NCBI GenBank assembly: GCA_032358165.1
Contig: JAALGY010000033.1
Location: forward strand, 930,001-994,000
Length of the DNA: 64,000 nucleotides
Direction of reading: 5' to 3'
Source: Diplosphaera chodatii
Taxonomy: Eukaryota > Chlorophyta > Trebouxiophyceae > Prasiolales > Stichococcaceae
In this document: one piece after another, positions 57,401 through 64,000 of the stretch
Position numbering within the stretch: position 1 is the stretch's first letter
Layout: every line of letters begins with the position of its first letter
Made by a program: the position numbers and the translations under genes
Notes under the pieces: generated by a model
Databases searched by the model: none
What the model was told of the DNA's origin: nothing
Seen by the model: only the letters and a program-made list of their open reading frames with translations

Positions 57401-57693
57401 GAGCCCAGACACTGGTACAACGTTCAACTCTTAGGTATGGAGCAACCTCCGGGCTCGCAGTCAGTGACATGGCAAAGAGCTTCCAGCTGCCAGCCAACTG
57501 CGAGGCCAACAGCCACCAGGACAGCCGGGTGGCGGGCGCTCGGCCGCCTCGTCGCTCCAATGCCAGCGTGGTGCTGGCGGAGGACCTGCGTGAGGCGCTG
57601 CGGCAGGGTTTACGCCTGAAAGTCAACCCCTCCGGTCCGCCAGGCCAGGGTGTCCCCGCAGCCGCGCAGCATTGCAGGCCCCCAGCCGCCTGA
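54450..57693 (+). CDS. Double-AP2-domain (AP2/ANT-type) transcription factor
   Basis: Nine exons: 54450-55029, 55141-55239, 55352-55539, 55634-56163, 56260-56370, 56514-56706, 56874-57002, 57140-57291 and 57435-57693, giving 746 residues. The first 480 residues are disordered (Pro, Gln, Ser). A basic patch TKRKRAS may be a nuclear signal. AP2 domain 1: AYRGVSRHRLTNRWEASLWL, NGRQLYLGGFNSEADAAHSY, ending ATNFP. AP2 domain 2: RFRGVSGHNGRWEARIGAFG, FGVHRTEEEAARQYDRALI, ending KTNFP. Two domains with a linker of about 45 residues put it in the AP2 rather than ERF class. Algal members are linked to stress and nutrient responses, but the targets are unknown. The YRGVSRHR motif is split by the intron between 56370 and 56514, as in land-plant AP2 genes. 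Confidence 0.92.
56481..56500 (+). repeat. 10-bp tandem duplication in an AP2 gene intron
   Basis: TCGTATCTGG occurs twice in tandem just before the 3' splice site at 56513. Confidence 0.8.
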
Positions 57694-57964
57694 TCACCTG
57701 CGCAGTCGCCAGGCAGCAGCTCGTTCCAGCAACACAGCGCAGCAAAGCAACGATGCAGTGGCAAATGCTATGCTCCATAGGGGCGCTGCTCATGCATCGC
57801 ATGAGCCCGATATCCAGACCACATGTACATGCAGATCCTGTCACGCTGTCAGACCATCATTCAATTTTGATTGTCATGCAGTGCTGACCTCGTCCACTGG
57901 AGGCTGCATGACATCCGGAAGTCCAGTCTGTCTGATCTGTGTTTTCAGCTGTCGTGAGAGCTTG

Positions 57965-59146
57965 TCAGACGATGAGATGCTCCCGCCCTGTCCAGTACAG
58001 CGCACCATAGTCCAGCAGCAACTCCTCTCCCGCCTGTACCGCAGCTGACAGTCAGTCAGTGTGTTGTCACTCATTCACCAGACATTTCGATGCATGGCCT
58101 GTTTGCCATATGCAGTATGTGGCATGCATGTGATCTTCCCGTTTGAAGGTGAGAGTCAGCAAGCGAGAGTCGCCGGCCTCACCTGTATCTCCCGCTTCGC
58201 ATAGAAGTGGACAGACTGCTCCCTCCTGTAGGTCAGCCGTGCCACATTGCTGGCAGCGCCGGCCGTATGATTCATGTGGCAGGCGCTGAAGCTGGAAGTG
58301 TCCTTTGCCCTCTCGGCGCCATCTACCGTCCATTCGTCATCAATTCGTATACAGTAGTCCGACTACAGCAACGGCATACCATCAGCTCTCGGACATGTGG
58401 CTGCAAAGGACACGCAACAACTCATGCACATGATACCGTCACGGTCAGAAGATGACAAGCGCTGCAGCACTCCAGATCAGCTGTCGCACCACGCCAGAGG
58501 GGTAACGCTGCCAATATTGTGCCTCTGACAGCAGCTCGCCCTCGTACTCGGCCACAAAGGCCCCTTGTGCGATAGGGCCGACGGCAAATGCACCATTCCC
58601 ACGCCCATCTATTGTCGGTCGGACCTGCGTTGGAGGCTCTGTCTGGTGGTCTGCTGCCCATGCAATTGCTTCACGTCCGCCTTGACTAGTTCCAAAGAGA
58701 GCATGCTCACCTGAGCCTCTGCCCGTGATGCTGCGGGGTCCACTAATGCATACTCTGCATGTAGCCTGCCATCGTGCCACTCTAAGTGAAGGCTGTCACC
58801 TGCAGCAAACTCGACAATCTGCCACATGGAAGTGTGTCCATGCTTACAAGCATGTCAAACCCTGCAATCTGCCTGGAAGCATGGTCACGTCCATATGTTG
58901 CACACCCAGCACAGCCTTTGCGCCGGCGAGCGCCACTGTGAAGGTCGCGGCAGTCGCTGCTGCGACTTGTGTGATCGCAGCCAGCGGTGAGAGTAACAGG
59001 CCATTAGCTGCCGCTGCTACGCTGCCCACCAACAGCACAGCAGCGGAGAAGCCAATCCCGGCTCGCCTGATTTTGCGAGACCTGATGAGCTCATCAGGCA
59101 GCGCGTCTGCCATCGCCTCTGCAATCACACGTTCCTCGGAGTGCAT
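57965..59146 (-). CDS. Small SET-domain protein with hydrophobic N-terminus
   Basis: Five exons: complement of 57965-58033, 58183-58362, 58490-58624, 58711-58799 and 58906-59146, 237 residues. The SET domain shows GRGNGAFAVGPIAQGAFVAE, YEGELLSEAQYWQRYPS, SDYCIRIDDEWTVDGAE, the catalytic pocket segment CHMNHTAGAASNVA, AKREIQAGEELLLDYG and a short end at YWTGREHLIV. Before it, residues about 30-80 contain two hydrophobic stretches (GIGFSAAVLLVGSVAAAANG and TAATFTVALAGAKAVLG) that look like membrane helices. That suggests a membrane-bound or plastid-targeted protein methyltransferase instead of a histone enzyme. No pre-SET cysteines are seen. An upstream first exon with a transit peptide (open frame 59192-59497) is possible but could not be linked in phase, so the ATG at 59146 is used. 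Confidence 0.72.
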
Positions 59147-59753
59147 ATGCAATTTTCATCAATCTTGTGTCAGCAGATGTCAGACAGGTAGTCATATCCA
59201 ATCAAACTTGCGCGAGAGTGCTGACCAGCAGGCTGCTGGAGGTCTGCACGGGAACCTTTGCGCCGCAATGCCCGAGGCGCACGCAGGACATGGTGGCGGC
59301 ATGCCGGCGCTCTGCTGCACCCTTTGGACCGAAGCATCCGCTGGATGCTCCAAGCCGAAGAAGTGACTGGCGAACGTCCATGCAACCATGCATCCTGCTG
59401 ATTTGTGGAGCAGTTCATCATCACCGCATATGGCAAGAGGACCTGATGCTATGGCACTGGCGGCAAGCCCTATGTCATCAGAAGCTTGTGGTTGCAATAG
59501 GAATTGAGGTTGCTATACACCCAAGAATGACCGTCCGCAACTCGATTTCGTGCAAATGCGCGTCTGGTGCACCTACACCTCCACCTTCCAGCATCACATC
59601 GGTTGCATGCATGCAAATGTATAGATCTGTTCAGCCGGCTGCACACCGCAATTCATACTTTGCACATGGGACATCACAACCTCACATGGGTACACCTGTG
59701 GAGCAGCACGGAGTACGAGCGGTGTCAGTCGTGATCGCTCGTCCCAATCATTG
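59147..59753. promoter_or_regulatory. Divergent region SET gene / MMS19
   Basis: About 600 bp between outward starts. It may contain an unlinked 5' exon of the SET gene on the minus strand (open frame 59192-59497). No clear promoter motif. Confidence 0.4.
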
Positions 59754-62700
59754 ATGCAGCAAAGCGGCGCCATGACGCTGAGCCAATTAGAAGCAAATGT
59801 GGATGAGTATACGGCGCCAGAGAGCAGCGATCAAGCTCAGCAGATCAGTGTGAATGCAGTCGTAGCCGTGCTGGACCAAGGCAGTGCGTCGCCGCTGCAT
59901 CTGGTAAGAAAACATGCACTTGAGTGTAGCGCCATGCTGCGGTATGCGATGCATTGTGGTAGCACGCCGATCAACGATATCATGCCATCTGCAGATCGAA
60001 GCACTGGGGCCACCCTTGACATCAGAGGACGACAGAGTTCGTCCGCGGGCTGTCATGCTATTCGCTGAGGTGCGCAACGCTTGGGGTCATGGAGACAGCT
60101 TCCGCGTCTCACCTTCCCCAACCAAAACAGACGATCATGATCTTGGTGATTCCGTAATGGACAGGTGGTGTCGACGGCGCCAAATCTGCTTCGATCGCCC
60201 CTGGACGTATCCACTGCAGCGGAGTTCTTCTCGGCAAAGCTGGCCGACAGGTGCAGCAGCTGCAACACCTTATTGCCCCAGCATCGCATCAGCAAATATT
60301 TGAGCGCGCATGACCCAGATATGTCACCAGAGTCGTGTGGCACATGGCAGTCGCAAAGCGTCGTGGCTTACTGCAGGGTGTGCATCCGTGCGGCGCTCAC
60401 GGGATGCCTCGCGTTGCTGACGCGTCGAGCTGGTGCTGCGCCAGCTGCGCCGGCTCTCGACGCCGTCGCAGCTGCGGTGGTAATGAAGCGCTTCTTGCAG
60501 CACGTTCTGGTCCAAGCCTACGGCCAAGTGGACCGGATGCTGAGCTTCGATCTCTTGTTGGCATCCCTCCAGGTGCCCTGCACAGATGACCAGGGTACAT
60601 GGTGATGCCGAGCTGCATCGCCGGCCATGCCTCCATCACGATGCCATTGTGCTCTGCGCATCCGGAACACCTGGATTGCCCCTTGACTACAGAGGTATGG
60701 CAGGGAGCTGTTGGCCGCTGGGATTGACTTCCTGGATGCCATTATCGTGGCCTCTGAGGGCGAGCGAGACCCACGGTAGGGCTACCACCGCTATGCAGTG
60801 GTAGCTGCCCCCTTTTAACTTGCATCATGGCAGCCATGGCAGAGTGCTGATGTCAAGCTCTACTGTGGCTCAGGTGCCTGCTGCGTGTGTTTGACTGCGT
60901 CCGGCAGGCTGTGGCGCTTCACAATGATGAACAACCTGGGAGCCTGGAGAAGGCATGCTGCCTCAGATGCCCTGGCAAATGTGCAGCATGTCAGCGTGTC
61001 CTGTTGGCAGCTCGCTGCACAGTGCCATTGCATACGAGTGTCTGACTGAGACACCGTTTGTTGTGCACGCAGGGCGCTGAAGGTTTGTTTGATGCCCTCA
61101 GCTGGTACTTTCCGATGGCTTTCACACCACCGCCAGACAACAAGTGAGGTTGTCATTCATAGCAGGCAGATGTATCCATCTGGTTGTCGCATGCTGTCAC
61201 AAGCAATGTTGCATCAGTCAAACACATGCCAGGTTGCATCATATATCTTGGCGACAAACCTGCCGCCGGTAGACTCGGCTCGAGCTGAGGATCTGAGTGG
61301 GCACCGGAGCTGTTACCAACGTCAAGTGGTATGGAGCTGATTTGTTCATGGTGCTGGATTGTTCAGGTTCAACATCACGCGCGAGACGCTGGTGGACGCG
61401 CTTGAGGCTACATTCACAGCCACGCCGCTGTTTGCGCCGCACTTCATTCCCCTCGCCCTGGACAAGCTGACATCAAGTGTCAGGCGCGACAAATGCCGTG
61501 CAGACTGCTTCAGCCGGCGATAGACTAGTGGCAGTGGCCATGCTGCTGTGCGCATCGCCAGTGCATGATGGATTTGCGACCAGCACCAGAGCTGCACGAG
61601 CATACACGTCATCATTGGTCTACAGGCAGGCAAAGCTGGATGCCTTGTCAGGCCTTGCGGCCGCTGCGGAGCGCCTTGGGGCTGCTGCGATGCGGCCGCA
61701 CATCGAGGCCCTGTGGCGCGGCCTGCGCGCTGAGCTTCTGTCAGATTCACCTCCAGAAGGTTCGTGGTGCAGGACGCATCACCACCAGCTGTTCTGTCGT
61801 CAATCATGCATCAGATCCTTGATTAAGTAAGGCATCAGGTGAGGCAGCTGCGGCACGAGCGACGTACATATGAGCAGCAGCATCTTGACTCATGCTATGA
61901 CGCATACAGGTGCACTCGGCAGCGCCTCAGCCAATGAGCTGACCGAGGCGGCGGCAGCCAGCCTGCAGCGCTGCGTTGCAGCTTTGGGCAGGTGCGCTTG
62001 ATGTGGCTGGAACTGCTGCTGGTCAGTGCATTGCAACAGTTGTCATACACCTCACGCCGCAGCTGCAGCATGGCGGCCTGCGCTGACTATTCCTCAACAC
62101 ATCGGAGAGCTGAAGGGCAAGGTCCTTTGGCTGGTGTCTGTGCCCTTTTGAAGGAAGAGGCTGCCGAAAATTAAAAACGGGTGTCCTGGATGCAGCGCGG
62201 GCTTGACTGCGGAGGTACTCAGCGACCCTTGCACCGACGATCTGCTGGCCTGCCTCAACGCAGCTGATGAGGAGGCTCTACCCCGCACAGCTGCGCACGT
62301 TCAGGCTGTCAGCCGGATCCTGGCAGCGGTGAGCAGGCGTCCCTGTCCTGAGCTGCAACAAGTCTTAGTGCTTTACCTATTCCTTCAAGCATGCATGTGT
62401 TTTGTCTCCGTGGGTTCCTGGTGGTCCACGTCTACGTACTGCTTGCACCAGGTGGCCGGGGCTACCGATGCAGCAGGCACAGCAGTGCTCCAGCGTGTCA
62501 TGCCTGCCGTGCTGGCAGCAGCACAGGAGCAGGATGGCAGAAGCAGGAACGCCGCTCTGCGCATCCTGGCGCTGCGTACTGCGCAGACTATTGTGTCTGC
62601 TGTGCTGCGCAGCACAGCGGAGCGTGGCACCTCTGCTGCCAGCCTCCAGGTGTGCGCTTTGCAGCAGACCCACAGTTCGCAGCAAGAGCTCTGCTGTCCT

Positions 62701-64000
62701 CGTTGCATTGCCGTGGATGCTGCTTGCATCCGGAGGGGCAGGTGTTTCCTCCAGTCTGCGACACACATGTCATATTTGCACAGGCTTACAGCGTAGACTT
62801 GCTGCGAGCCACTGCTCCAGTCGCTCAGTCTGCGGACAGCTTGGCCGCCTTCAGTCCTCTTGCGACATCGCTACAGTCGCCATCAGACCTGCTTCAGGTG
62901 TGACCACATGCGCAGCCGTCAAGGCACCAGGCAGGCCAGCGTCGGTTGGATAGGCGCGTCATCCCATATGTAAAGTGTGCACGTTCTATTGCTCATCCAT
63001 ATTCCACTGGTAACTACAGGCGCAGGTGCAGCTGCTGGCGTCGCTGGCCGCCTTCCCTGCGGGCTGCATGCCGCTGCCGCCAGCCGGCGTCGCAGAGGCA
63101 GCGCAGCTCCTGCTGCAGCACTTGCTGGCCGACAGCAGCGGCGACCTGCAGCATGCTGCAGCCCCTGGAGATGTCGCCAGTGCTGCGCTAGACGGCCTCA
63201 GCGCCATGGCAGGCATGCGCTGCCCTTTGCAGCTGCCTGAACATGGCGATGCAATCGACTGATTACCTTCAAGGGCACTCTCTGGGTCACAGACAGCATG
63301 TTGCTGAATCACAATTCAAAACCCTGCAGGCGCTGGTCATGCTGCACAGCTGCAGCAAACGGTCCTGCCGACTTTGCTGCAGCACTTAGCACGATCACCG
63401 GCTGCTGTTCAGCAATCCCAAGCAGCTGAGGAGCTCGCAGCCATGTCCTTGTGTGCTCTTCCGGCTCTAGCACGGGCTAGCGCAGAGCTGCGTCCTGCAA
63501 TCCTCTCAGCCTTCAGGTTGGTGGAATTTGAACGGTGCTGCTAGATGACCCTGCAGACTTGCCCAGGTGCATCTTGGAACGTATAATGACCGACGCACGG
63601 CCTCTGAGATGCAGCAACTACGCGTGTGCAGGGAGGCAGCCGCAACCGTGCTGGCACGCCTGAGCAGCAGTGAAGCAGAGTCTGGTGCAGTTGGGCACCT
63701 GCAGTCCCTGCTGCTGGCTGTTCAGGATGGGATCCTGACTCACCTGCCCCTGCCCCTGACGGGTGTGATTTGACTACCAATGCTGCAGTAAATAGTGTGC
63801 TGCGTCAAGTGAGAGCCTGTCATCTGCCGATGCATGACCCCCACAATGTGGGCGAGGTATTGTCAGGTGTCATCAGGCTGACGTTCCGATGTCGATTGTG
63901 CAGATGCCGACCAGACAGCCATTCTGGAATTTGTCAACCTCCTCATCTCCTTCGAGGTGTGTCTACGTTCCAGGCAGTAACTATTGCCAGGCAGTAACTG
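59754..64000 (+). CDS. MMS19: MMS19, cytosolic iron-sulfur assembly targeting factor (3' truncated by window)
   Basis: Seventeen exons in phase: 59754-59903, 59995-60069, 60165-60250, 60377-60572, 60693-60775, 60874-60952, 61073-61143, 61367-61483, 61626-61759, 61910-61991, 62196-62328, 62452-62649, 62784-62897, 63020-63212, 63330-63516, 63632-63762 and 63904-63956. They give about 694 residues; the rest lies beyond the edge. Family blocks: IEALGPPLTSEDDRVRPRAV, AALTGCLALLTRRAG, ASEGERDPRCLLRVFDCVRQ, then FDALSWYFPMAFTPPPDN and FAPHFIPLALDKLTS. The HEAT-like helices ELLSDSPPE and TAEVLSDPCTDDLLACLNAA follow. By family it joins CIAO1 and CIAO2B to deliver Fe-S clusters to DNA repair and replication enzymes. 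Introns after 60952 and 63212 use GC donors (GCATGC). An internal ATG at 59772 is an alternative start. Confidence 0.92.

Noticed and set aside
63970..63999. Duplicated CCAGGCAGTAACT near the right edge
   Set aside because: It looked like tandem splice acceptors, but the intron would be only 17 or 34 bases; more likely a small duplication inside an intron that continues past the window.
1..64000. CRISPR arrays, tRNA/rRNA genes, transposons or viral genes
   Set aside because: I looked for spaced repeats, tRNA-like cloverleaf ends, transposase or reverse transcriptase motifs and capsid or polymerase motifs and saw none that could be supported by eye.

Overview
This window looks like nuclear DNA from a green alga, most likely a trebouxiophyte (Chlorella-like). 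It is GC-rich and gene-dense. Nearly every gene is cut by many short introns with GT-AG (sometimes GC-AG) borders. Several products are typical of plastid-bearing plants: a thylakoid-lumen FKBP, a RETICULATA-type chloroplast protein, an LHC-like protein, a double-AP2 transcription factor and a plant-type topoisomerase VI A subunit. A short TTTAGGG-type (plant and green-algal) telomere motif also occurs inside the window. I found no rRNA, tRNA, CRISPR array, transposon or virus.

I rebuilt gene models by hand by joining exons whose splice phases and family similarity agree; about 174 introns were placed. From left to right: the end of a low-complexity protein (+); an LHC-like protein (+); NOM1/SGD1 (-); molybdopterin synthase large subunit (+); BDP1 of TFIIIB (-); an unknown disordered protein (+); an unknown protein with unresolved 5' end (-); TRM13 tRNA 2'-O-methyltransferase (+); TOP6A (-); HOP/STI1 co-chaperone (-); lumenal FKBP19-like (+); RETICULATA-related (+); a Q-rich RING protein (-); a Pelle/RLCK-type kinase (-); a REB1/DMTF1-like Myb factor (+); a GT61 glycosyltransferase (-); BZW/eIF5-mimic protein (+); 3-ketoacyl-CoA reductase (-); a double-AP2 factor (+); a SET-domain protein with a hydrophobic N-terminus (-); and MMS19 (+, running off the right edge).

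Neighbouring genes mostly alternate strand, giving short divergent promoters and close convergent 3' ends. I see no operon-like pathway. There is a loose excess of RNA and gene-expression functions (pre-rRNA factor, Pol III factor, Pol I terminator-type Myb, tRNA methylation, translation control). MMS19 and molybdopterin synthase are both cofactor-related but far apart.

The most unusual signals are a set of introns that use a GC donor, several with the sequence GCATG; split start codons and tiny first coding exons (5 nt in BZW, 18 nt in HOP); a frame conflict in one NOM1 exon; an interstitial telomere motif beside a duplicated CACGTGCC element; a near-perfect inverted repeat in the GT61/BZW promoter; and a compact SET protein with membrane-like segments.
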